Origin: NAK82 sp036172345
GTDB taxonomy: Bacteria > Chloroflexota > Anaerolineae > 4572-78 > NAK82
Length of the DNA: 5,169 bases
Direction: 5' to 3'
NCBI GenBank assembly: GCA_036172345.1
Contig: JASFBB010000314.1
Location: 1-5,169 of the forward strand
The notes under the pieces are model-generated. The model did no database searches, was not told the DNA's origin, and was given only the letters and a program-made list of their open reading frames with translations. Positions 1 to 4,893 of this stretch are shown here, piece after piece. Within the stretch, counting starts at the first letter, position 1, and every line of letters begins with the position of its first letter. A program made the position numbers and the translations under genes.

Positions 1-12
1 TCCTGCTCACAT
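1..12 (-). promoter_or_regulatory. Probable ribosome-binding site of the next gene (expected S8)
   Basis: The 12 nt after the S14 stop read GAGCAGGA toward the edge on the minus strand, a purine-rich Shine-Dalgarno-like run. In the spc gene order the next gene is S8, whose start would lie just outside. Only the site, not the gene, is visible. Confidence 0.5.
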
Positions 13-195
13 CTACCAGCTAGATTTGATGACACCAGGGATAACCCCTTCATTCGCCAATTCGCGGAAACAAATGCGGCACAACCCAAAGCGTCGCATA
101 TATCCACGCGGCCGCCCGCAGCGCGAACAGCGATTGCGCACCCGCACCGCGTATTTGCGTCTGGTCTCTCGGATCATCATGCACTTCTTGGCCAC
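13..195 (-). CDS. rpsZ: 30S ribosomal protein S14, type Z (zinc-binding)
   Basis: S14 sits in the 30S head near S3 and S10 and is needed for late assembly. The 60-residue product is the short zinc form, with ligands C23-x2-C26 and C39-x2-C42 and the near-invariant CGRPRGYMRRFGLCRICFRELA block, ending IPGVIKSSW. The zinc-free paralogue in other bacteria is about 90-100 residues, so this is clearly type Z. The start is GTG at 195. AGGAGA at 206-201, inside the end of L5, lies 5 nt upstream. The gene starts 2 nt after the L5 stop. S8 should follow beyond the window edge. The symbol rpsN is also used for this gene. Confidence 0.97.
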   Translation of the reverse strand: MAKKCMMIRETRRKYAVRVRNRCSRCGRPRGYMRRFGLCRICFRELANEGVIPGVIKSSW

Positions 196-197
196 AG

Positions 198-755
198 CTA
201 TCTCCTCTTGAAAGGCATCCCCAGAAGCGCCAGCAAACGACGCGCTTCTTCATCACTCTGGGCAGTGGTGACGATGGTGATGGACATACCGCGAACTTTA
301 TCGATCTTGTCGTAAACGATCTCGGGCCAGACCAGCTGCTCGGTCAATCCGATAGAATAATTGCCCCGTCCATCGAACTTATCTGGCGACACGCCTTGGA
401 AGTCGCGCTGGCGTGCCAAGGCGATGTTCATCAGGCGATCAAGAAAATCGTACATGCGCCGGCCGCGCAGAGTCACTTTGACCCCAATCGGGTTGCCAGC
501 CCGCAATTTGAAAGCCGCGATAGATTTCTTCGCTCGCGTGATGATCGGCTTCTGCCCCGTGATAACCATAAGGTCCTGAGAGATGGCATCCAGCGCTTTG
601 ACGTTTTGCAATGCCTCACCAGCGCCTACGTTGATAACCACCTTTTCAATCCGTGGCACTTGCATCACATTCTGATAGCCGAACTCCTTCATCAAAGCTG
701 GCACGACCTCTTTTTGGTAACGTTCCTTCAATCTAGGTACAGGTATTCCTGGCAT
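198..755 (-). CDS. rplE: 50S ribosomal protein L5
   Basis: L5 binds 5S rRNA in the central protuberance and contacts the P-site tRNA and S13. The 185-residue product is slightly longer than E. coli L5 because of a short MPGIPVP N-terminus. It shows RLKERYQKEVVPALMKEFGYQNVMQVPRIEKVVINVGAGEA (8-48), ITGQKPIITRAKKSIAAFKLR (65-85), GVKVTLRGRRMYDFLDRL (91-108), DFQGVSPDKFDGRGNYSIGLTEQLVWPEI (118-146) and the end GMSITIVTTAQSDEEARRLLALLGMPF. The start is ATG with GAGG at 766-763, 7 nt upstream. Residue 114 is Ala where most L5 proteins have Pro (IALPR). The last Lys-Arg-Arg codons contain the ribosome-binding site of S14, so the pair is probably coupled. Confidence 0.97.
   Translation of the reverse strand: MPGIPVPRLKERYQKEVVPALMKEFGYQNVMQVPRIEKVVINVGAGEALQNVKALDAISQDLMVITGQKPIITRAKKSIAAFKLRAGNPIGVKVTLRGRRMYDFLDRLMNIALARQRDFQGVSPDKFDGRGNYSIGLTEQLVWPEIVYDKIDKVRGMSITIVTTAQSDEEARRLLALLGMPFKRR
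201..206 (-). promoter_or_regulatory. Shine-Dalgarno site of S14, inside the L5 end
   Basis: AGGAGA spans the last two Arg codons of L5 and lies 5 nt before GTG 195. It supports the GTG start of S14 and coupling to L5 translation. Confidence 0.8.
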
Positions 756-773
756 AGCACGCCCTCGCCACCA

Positions 774-1133
774 TCAATTAAACGTCTCACCGCACTTTTT
801 ACATCTCCGCATCTTGCGGCCATCAACGAAGGCAAAACCGACACGCGTGCGCTCATTACACTGTGGGCAAATCAACGCCACCTTGGAAATTGCCAACGGG
901 GCTTCGCGCTCGATAATACCCGTCTGGGTGCGTGTCTGACTCACCCGCCGTTGATGTTTCTTGATAATGTTATGGCCTCCGACGATCACCCGATCCTTAT
1001 TGGGATCTCGAGCGATACGGCGACGAAACCGGTCGACCTTCCACCCGCGTAACACTTGGCGCACCGTGCCCCGCTGACCACGCTCGTCTCCCGAGATGAT
1101 CTCAACCGTGTCTCCTGCTTTAATTTTCATCAT
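774..1133 (-). CDS. rplX: 50S ribosomal protein L24, zinc-ribbon form
   Basis: L24 is an assembly-initiator protein that binds the 5' end of 23S rRNA and ends near the tunnel exit. The 119-residue product begins with a KOW motif (KAGDTVEIISGDERGQRGTV, 5-24) and continues to GGHNIIKKHQRR (52-63), GIIEREAPLAISKVALI (72-88) and a C-terminal zinc ribbon, C89-P-Q-C92 with C111-K-K-C114. E. coli L24 (about 104 residues) lacks the cysteines. Here there are also about 16 extra residues (roughly 29-44, R/D-rich) between the KOW strand and the DRVIV strand. The start is the first of two adjacent ATG codons, with GAGGAG at 1149-1144, 10 nt upstream; the second ATG would be 13 nt away. L5 follows 18 nt after the stop. 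Confidence 0.97.
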   Translation of the reverse strand: MMKIKAGDTVEIISGDERGQRGTVRQVLRGWKVDRFRRRIARDPNKDRVIVGGHNIIKKHQRRVSQTRTQTGIIEREAPLAISKVALICPQCNERTRVGFAFVDGRKMRRCKKCGETFN

Positions 1134-1184
1134 ATTTGCACAACTCCTCTCACCCCCAGCTCCCCCGGTTGGAACACCAATAGC

Positions 1185-1556
1185 TCACAGCACCTCAGGA
1201 GCTAGCGACACGATCTTCATAAAACCCTTTTCACGCAGCTCGCGCGCCACCGGCCCGAAGATGCGGGTGCCCTTAGGATTGCGGGTGGTGGGATCCAATA
1301 TCACAGCGGCATTATCATCGAATCGAATATAAGAGCCGTCACTGCGCCCATACTCCTTAGCTGTGCGCACCACCACTGCCCGCACGATCTCGCCTTTCTT
1401 GACCGATCCCTGAGGGGTAGCCTGCTTGACCGTAGCGATGATAATATCCCCCACAGTAGCGTATCGTCTCTTGGAACCACCCATAACCCGGATACACAGG
1501 ATCTCCTTAGCTCCGGTATTGTCTGCCACCTTAAGCCGACTCTCTTGCTGGATCAT
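1185..1556 (-). CDS. rplN: 50S ribosomal protein L14
   Basis: L14 is a beta-barrel protein at the subunit interface, next to L19 and helix 44 of the 30S (bridge B8), and is the docking site of the silencing factor RsfS. From ATG 1556 the product is 123 residues, close to the usual 122. It shows MIQQESRLKVADNTGAKE (1-18), IRVMGGSKRRYATVGDIIIATVK (22-44), the family signature within AVVVRTAKEYGRSDGSYIRF (60-79) and DDNAAVIL (80-87), and GTRIFGPVARELREKGFMKIVSLAPEVL at the end. A TTG two codons upstream (1562) is in frame but lies only 2 nt from the GAGGAG site, while ATG 1556 is at the proper 8 nt. In E. coli this gene opens the spc operon; here it continues the same gene string after a structured spacer. 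Confidence 0.97.
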   Translation of the reverse strand: MIQQESRLKVADNTGAKEILCIRVMGGSKRRYATVGDIIIATVKQATPQGSVKKGEIVRAVVVRTAKEYGRSDGSYIRFDDNAAVILDPTTRNPKGTRIFGPVARELREKGFMKIVSLAPEVL

Positions 1557-1564
1557 AGACAAGA

Positions 1565-1570
1565 CTCCTC
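1565..1570 (-). promoter_or_regulatory. Shine-Dalgarno site of L14
   Basis: GAGGAG on the minus strand sits 8 nt before ATG 1556 and only 2 nt before TTG 1562, so it supports the ATG as the start. A small CGAT-ACAC-ATCG hairpin (1585-1574) ends 3 nt upstream of it. Confidence 0.85.
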
Positions 1571-1608
1571 AACCGATGTGTATCGCAACGTGGCCTCTCC
1601 CAACTGAA

Positions 1609-1650
1609 CAGCCACCCTCGTGCGCACCAGGTGCGCCTAAAGGGCTGCTG
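1609..1650 (-). other. Predicted 42-nt RNA hairpin between S17 and L14
   Basis: As minus-strand RNA, this segment begins 6 nt after the S17 stop and folds on itself. An inner stem of GCGCAC paired with GTGCGC closes a CUG loop (1636-1622). A short internal loop separates it from CCCT paired with AGGG (1644-1641 with 1618-1615), and beyond one G-U pair and one A-G mismatch lies CAGC paired with GCTG (1650-1647 with 1612-1609). No U-tract follows, so it does not look like an intrinsic terminator. It may be a regulatory, processing or protein-binding element; its function is unknown and the pairing was worked out by eye. Confidence 0.6.
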
Positions 1651-1656
1651 CCGGTG

Positions 1657-1914
1657 TCAGAGACTAGCCCGCTCCAAGATTTCGGTGACCACCCAGCGCT
1701 TTTCCTTACTAAGCGGCCGCGACTCAATCATGCGCACCAGATCACCGATCTGACAGGCATTGTTCTCATCGTGCGCCTTGTAGCGCTTACGTCGTCGTAT
1801 AACTTTCCCGTACAGCGGATGGCGCTTCAGGCTTTCTACGCTGACCACCACGGTCTTGTCCATCTTATTGCTGACGACGCGCCCTACCAAGATCTTTCGT
1901 CTTTCTCTCACCAT
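1657..1914 (-). CDS. rpsQ: 30S ribosomal protein S17
   Basis: S17 is an early-assembling OB-fold protein at the base of the 30S body that binds the 5' domain of 16S rRNA. The 85-residue product has KILVGRVVSNKMDKTVVVSVE (7-27), HPLYGKVIRRRKRYKAHDENN (32-52) and the family signature GDLVRMIESRPLS (57-69). The first two codons are ATG GTG, either of which could start translation. The ATG is taken here; GAGG (1929-1926) and TAGGA (1924-1920) are both possible ribosome-binding sites. The gene is 47 nt from L29 and is followed by the longest spacer in the window (100 nt) before L14. Confidence 0.96.
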   Translation of the reverse strand: MVRERRKILVGRVVSNKMDKTVVVSVESLKRHPLYGKVIRRRKRYKAHDENNACQIGDLVRMIESRPLSKEKRWVVTEILERASL

Positions 1915-1961
1915 GGATGTCCTAACCTCGTACTAACCGTATGATCCACCGAAACATATGC

Positions 1962-2165
1962 TCAAGCAGACTGTCCACGCAGCTCACGCATACGCATCTC
2001 GGTCTTCAGCCGGGCGATATCCCGTTTCAGCTGGGTCAGGCGATTGTAGTTCTCCAGCTGACCGATCGCCATCTGAAAACGCAGGTTGAACAGTTCTTCC
2101 TGAACACTGCGCAGACGTGCCTGCAGCTCCACGTCGGACAACGCACGTATCTCCTGAGGGCGCAT
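1962..2165 (-). CDS. rpmC: 50S ribosomal protein L29
   Basis: L29 is a small helical protein near the tunnel exit beside L23. The 67-residue product is the normal length, with the opening EIRALSDVEL (5-14), the first helix through EELFNLRFQMAIGQLEN (23-39) and the second helix RLTQLKRDIARLKTEMRMRE (42-61), the typical two-helix antiparallel fold. The start is ATG only 2 nt after the L16 stop. Its GGAGG (2177-2173) lies inside the last codons of L16, spaced 7 nt, so translation is probably coupled to L16. Confidence 0.97.
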   Translation of the reverse strand: MRPQEIRALSDVELQARLRSVQEELFNLRFQMAIGQLENYNRLTQLKRDIARLKTEMRMRELRGQSA

Positions 2166-2167
2166 TG

Positions 2168-2590
2168 CTATGCCTCCTCCAGACCATGGCGTGCCACAAA
2201 CTGGGTCTTGATCGGCAGCTTGTGCGCCGCGAGACGCATCGCCTCACGCGCCGCTTCCTCGGAAACGCCGCTGATCTCGAAGAGGACATGGCCTGGTTTC
2301 ACCACAGCTACCCAATGATCTACGTTACCCTTACCGCTACCCATACGCGTCTCCGCTGGCTTGGCCGTCACCGGCTTATCGGGAAAGATGCGAATCCACA
2401 CCTTGCCGCCACGACGCACATAACGCACAATGGCACGCCGCGCCGCTTCGATCTGACGGCTTGTCATCCAGCAGGGCTCAAGTGCCTGCAATCCGAACTC
2501 ACCGAAGGACACTTCGGCGCCTCGGGTGGCTTTGCCCTTCAACCGACCTCGCATTTGTTTACGATATTTGACACGCTTCGGCATCAACAT
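2168..2590 (-). CDS. rplP: 50S ribosomal protein L16
   Basis: L16 is a late-assembling 50S protein next to the A-site tRNA elbow and the L7/L12 stalk base. The 140-residue product begins MLMPKRVKYRKQMRGRLKG, then SFGEFGLQALEP (28-39), SRQIEAARRAIVRYVRRGGKVWIRIFPDKPVT (44-75), RMGSGKGNVDHWVAVVKPG (82-100) and the helical end KLPIKTQFV (124-132). Arg82 aligns with E. coli Arg81, which is hydroxylated in that species; whether it is modified here cannot be told. The start at the first ATG follows the family convention and has purine-rich GAGGGAG at 2606-2600; the second ATG (2584) is less likely. The final Glu-Glu-Ala codons contain the GGAGG that serves L29. Confidence 0.97.
   Translation of the reverse strand: MLMPKRVKYRKQMRGRLKGKATRGAEVSFGEFGLQALEPCWMTSRQIEAARRAIVRYVRRGGKVWIRIFPDKPVTAKPAETRMGSGKGNVDHWVAVVKPGHVLFEISGVSEEAAREAMRLAAHKLPIKTQFVARHGLEEA
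2173..2177 (-). promoter_or_regulatory. Shine-Dalgarno site of L29, inside the L16 end
   Basis: GGAGG is formed by the last Glu-Glu-Ala codons of L16 and lies 7 nt before ATG 2165. Only 2 nt separate the L16 stop from the L29 start, so the two genes are probably translated by coupling. Confidence 0.85.
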
Positions 2591-2610
2591 AATGGCACTC
2601 TCCCTCAGGC

Positions 2611-3276
2611 CTAGTATTCCAGCGCCATTTCTTCACGAGGCTTGGGAACCACGTCGCTCTTGTAAATCCACACTTTCACCCCAATACGCCCAAAAGTTGT
2701 GAGCGCCTCAGCACGCGCATAATCGATGTCCGCCCGCAATGTGTGACGCGGTACACGACCTTCGCGTTGCGTCTCGAGGCGCGCCATCTCAGCATTGGCC
2801 AAACGACCCGCGCACGTAATCATTATGCCCTGTGCTCCAGCACGTATGGCGCGCCGTATTGCCTGTTTCATCGCCCGTTTGTGCGAGATGCGACGCTCAA
2901 TTTGCTGCGCGATGGAGTCGGCAACCAGATAGGCATCGAGATCGGGTTCCTCAATCTCCTGTACGTCTATATGCACCTTCTTGCCGGTCAAATCCTCCAG
3001 CCCTTTGCGCATCTGGTTCACATTGGCACCCTTCCGACCGATGATGATGCCCGGTTTCGCCGTCCAAATGCGCACCGAGATCTGCTTTGCCGCCGGAAGC
3101 CGTTCGATGTCCACTGCGGATACGCTGCCGCGCTCGTTATTCCTTCTCAGGAGATCGCGGATCATCAAATCCTCTTTCAGGAGATCGGTGTACTCAGCGC
3201 CTTCCGCATACCAATGCGCCCGATGATCTTTGATGATGCCCAACCGAAGCCCTATGGGATGTGCTTTACGTCCCAA
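2611..3276 (-). CDS. rpsC: 30S ribosomal protein S3 (TTG start)
   Basis: S3 sits at the mRNA entry pore of the small subunit, with S4 and S5, and contributes to mRNA helicase activity. From the chosen start it has 221 residues, a normal length. It opens MGRKAHPIGLRLGI, continues with the KH domain (PGIIIGRKG at 75-83 carries the G-x-x-G loop), and ends with the C-terminal domain RLANAEMARLETQREGRVPRHTLRADIDYA (158-187) and GVKVWIYKSD (199-208). The frame is open upstream to 3429, into L22, but the extra 51 residues resemble no S3. TTG at 3276 is supported by a strong AAGGAGG at 3289-3283, 6 nt upstream, and by the family's N-terminus. L16 follows after 20 nt. Confidence 0.97.
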   Translation of the reverse strand: MGRKAHPIGLRLGIIKDHRAHWYAEGAEYTDLLKEDLMIRDLLRRNNERGSVSAVDIERLPAAKQISVRIWTAKPGIIIGRKGANVNQMRKGLEDLTGKKVHIDVQEIEEPDLDAYLVADSIAQQIERRISHKRAMKQAIRRAIRAGAQGIMITCAGRLANAEMARLETQREGRVPRHTLRADIDYARAEALTTFGRIGVKVWIYKSDVVPKPREEMALEY

Positions 3277-3282
3277 AGTAAA

Positions 3283-3289
3283 CCTCCTT
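3283..3289 (-). promoter_or_regulatory. Shine-Dalgarno site of S3
   Basis: AAGGAGG on the minus strand lies 6 nt before TTG 3276. A strong anti-16S match at the standard spacing decides the S3 start in favour of TTG over the upstream in-frame ATG at 3429, which lies inside L22. Confidence 0.9.
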
Positions 3290-3335
3290 AATCCTGGTGT
3301 ACGCCACCTTTGCAAACACAGTAACCTCGCAAATG

Positions 3336-3692
3336 CTACTGCTCTTCCACCTCTTGTAGCACGACTCGGATATGCGAAGTGCGCTTGCGGATTGGTTTGA
3401 ACCGCCCGCGAGCGCCGAAGCGACGCCACGCGCGCATAGGGCCCGGGTTAGCCACGATCTCAGCGATCACCAAATCCTCCGCAGCGAGACCATAGTTCTC
3501 CTCAGCGTTCGCTATGGCGCTCTTGATCGTCTTCGCAACGGGTACTGCGGCTGCGTGAGGCATCAGACGCAACATCTCCAGCGCCTTCGTCGCCCGCATC
3601 CCGCGCACCAGATTAACAATGCGTCTGGCCTTGATGGGTGACCCAGGCACATATTTGCTCTCTGCACGCACCTGGAACCGGATATCAGCCAT
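3336..3692 (-). CDS. rplV: 50S ribosomal protein L22
   Basis: L22 binds all domains of 23S rRNA. Its long beta-hairpin lines the nascent-peptide tunnel near the constriction, where macrolides and stalling peptides act. The 118-residue product shows the globular part GSPIKARRIVNLVRGM (17-32), AIANAEENYGL (59-69) and IVANPGP (79-85), followed by the extended hairpin and the terminal strand IRKRTSHIRVVL (101-112). The start is ATG with an AAAGGA ribosome-binding site at 3707-3702. The hairpin tip (about 86-99) is unusual: it reads R-R-F-G-A-R-G-R-F where most bacteria have a form of P-R-A-x-G-R-A. The acidic EVEEQ end is unremarkable. S3 starts 59 nt downstream of the stop codon. Confidence 0.97.
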   Translation of the reverse strand: MADIRFQVRAESKYVPGSPIKARRIVNLVRGMRATKALEMLRLMPHAAAVPVAKTIKSAIANAEENYGLAAEDLVIAEIVANPGPMRAWRRFGARGRFKPIRKRTSHIRVVLQEVEEQ

Positions 3693-3716
3693 ATGATCTT
3701 ATCCTTTCTTCAACCA

Positions 3717-3998
3717 CTAGCGCACCCGAGACCCCTTTTCCTTCACCACGTGCCCACGGAAGAAACGAGTTACGGCGAACTCACCCAACTTGTGGTTAAC
3801 CATGCTCTCCTGAATGTAGATCGGCACGTGCTGCCTTCCGTTGTGTACCGCAATCGTATGCCCCACCATCTCAGGAGAAATGGTGCTATCGCGTGCCCAG
3901 GTCTTGATCACCCGCTTTTCACCGGCAGCATTTAACGCTTGGATTTTTTTCAATAGCTTAGGATCCACCCACGGTCCCTTCTTCGCCGAACGCGTCAC
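3717..3998 (-). CDS. rpsS: 30S ribosomal protein S19
   Basis: S19 lies in the head of the small subunit, pairs with S13 and contacts 16S rRNA near the A-site finger bridge. The 93-residue product has the family signature in order: RSAKKGPWVD (3-12), GEKRVIKTWARDSTI (26-40), the highly conserved PEMVGHTIAVHNGRQHVPI (42-60) and HKLGEFAVTRFFRGH (69-83). The start is GTG, chosen because GGAGG at 4011-4007 lies 8 nt upstream inside the end of L2, and because the family begins at this residue. Only 5 nt separate the L2 stop from this start. Residue 76 is Val (GTA codon), where most S19 proteins have Pro (GEFAPTR). L22 follows after 24 nt. Confidence 0.98.
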   Translation of the reverse strand: MTRSAKKGPWVDPKLLKKIQALNAAGEKRVIKTWARDSTISPEMVGHTIAVHNGRQHVPIYIQESMVNHKLGEFAVTRFFRGHVVKEKGSRVR

Positions 3999-4003
3999 TG
4001 TTA

Positions 4004-4840
4004 CTACCTCCGCTTCTTCTCACGCCGATGGACAATGAATTTATCCGTGCGCTTGGTACGTCGCGTCTTATATCCCAATGCTGGCTTACCCCACGGGGTC
4101 TTCGGACCGGGCATACCAACCGGCGCCCGTCCTTCACCACCACCGTGTGGATGTGAAGCTGGGTCCATAGCGGAGCCACGCACCGTTGGCCGGCGCCCCA
4201 ACCAACGACTGCGCCCCGCCTTGCCCAGCGAGATATGGCTGTGCTCCACATTGCCCACCTGACCGATCGTGGCCATGCAACGCTGGCTGATCAGACGCAC
4301 TTCACCACTTGGAAGTCGCACCTGAGCATAGGCGCCTTCCTTAGCAATGATCTGCGCCGAGGTGCCCGCCGAGCGCGCGAGCTGACCGCCTCGCCCTGGC
4401 TGGAGCTCGATGTTGTGGATCAACGTACCCAATGGAATGCGCTGGATGGGCAATGCATTGCCCACTTTTATCTCCGCATCTGGCCCTGAGGTCAGCACAT
4501 CCCCCACCATCAGACCCAGCGGAGCAATGATATAGCGCTTTTCGCCGTCTGCGTAGGATAGCAGTGCGATGCGCGCCGATCGGTTGGGATCATACTCGAT
4601 GCTAACCACCCGTGCCGGCACACCTAACTTGTCGCGCTTGAAATCGATCACGCGATACAACCGCTTGTGCCCGCCTCCGCGGTGACGCACGGTGATCTTC
4701 CCGGCAGAGTTGCGTCCGGCGTGCACCTTAAGGCGCGTGACCAACCGCCGTTCTGGTTTCAGCTTGGTGATTTCCTCGAATGTCGAAACCGTCATCCCTC
4801 GCCGGCCAGGCGAGGTCGGCTTATAACTTCGAATAGGCAT
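4004..4840 (-). CDS. rplB: 50S ribosomal protein L2
   Basis: L2 is one of the most conserved large-subunit proteins. It binds 23S rRNA near the peptidyl-transferase centre and is needed for subunit association. The 278-residue product matches the usual length of about 275. Visible landmarks are PTSPGRRGMTVSTFEEIT (7-24), RHRGGGHKR (52-60), the OB-fold segment VVSIEYDPNRSARIALL (78-94), GRGGQLARSAGTSAQ (149-163), the histidine loop SHPHGGGEGR (229-238) and the basic tail TKRTDKFIV (262-270). The start is ATG with GGAGG at 4851-4847, 6 nt upstream. The loop before the histidines reads A-M-D-P-A-S, whereas most bacteria have A-M-N-P-V-D; both histidines remain (230 and 232). The last codons supply the Shine-Dalgarno site of S19, so the two genes are probably translationally coupled. 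Confidence 0.98.
   Translation of the reverse strand: MPIRSYKPTSPGRRGMTVSTFEEITKLKPERRLVTRLKVHAGRNSAGKITVRHRGGGHKRLYRVIDFKRDKLGVPARVVSIEYDPNRSARIALLSYADGEKRYIIAPLGLMVGDVLTSGPDAEIKVGNALPIQRIPLGTLIHNIELQPGRGGQLARSAGTSAQIIAKEGAYAQVRLPSGEVRLISQRCMATIGQVGNVEHSHISLGKAGRSRWLGRRPTVRGSAMDPASHPHGGGEGRAPVGMPGPKTPWGKPALGYKTRRTKRTDKFIVHRREKKRR
4007..4011 (-). promoter_or_regulatory. Shine-Dalgarno site of S19, inside the L2 end
   Basis: GGAGG on the minus strand overlaps the last L2 codons and the first base of its region before the TAG stop. It lies 8 nt before GTG 3998, which makes the GTG start credible and suggests that ribosomes finishing L2 help initiate S19. Confidence 0.85.
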
Positions 4841-4893
4841 AGCGGTCCTCCACCTTGTCGCCTACTGTCTCTTCACTCCCCTAATCTGTCGCA

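Noticed and set aside
756..773. An S8-type translational repression site at the L24/L5 junction, as in E. coli
   Set aside because: The spacer is only 18 nt and I could not recognise the S8-binding helix there.
396..1052. A 218-codon open frame on the plus strand across L24 and L5
   Set aside because: It is antisense to two clear ribosomal genes and their spacer, its product resembles no family I know, and open antisense frames are expected in GC-rich coding sequence.
1557..1610. A promoter for an spc-like operon ahead of L14
   Set aside because: TTGGGA followed by TACACA on the minus strand has only 15-nt spacing and a poor -10 match. It is too weak to call.
1609..1650. Intrinsic terminator after S17
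   Set aside because: The stem is strong, but no U-tract follows it and conserved operon genes continue directly downstream.
1922..1938. A short direct repeat (CTAACC twice) between L29 and S17
   Set aside because: Six bases repeated once in a 47-nt spacer is easily chance, and one copy overlaps the purine-rich ribosome-binding region.
1426..1944. A 172-codon plus-strand frame across L14, the S17-L14 spacer and S17
   Set aside because: It is antisense to two conserved genes, and its composition looks like a reverse-frame shadow. It crosses the hairpin spacer but gives no recognisable protein.
3277..3335. Hairpins in the L22-S3 spacer (TTTGC with GCAAA; GGTG with CACC)
   Set aside because: The stems are only 4-5 bp, one with a 15-nt loop, which is too weak to support a structure.
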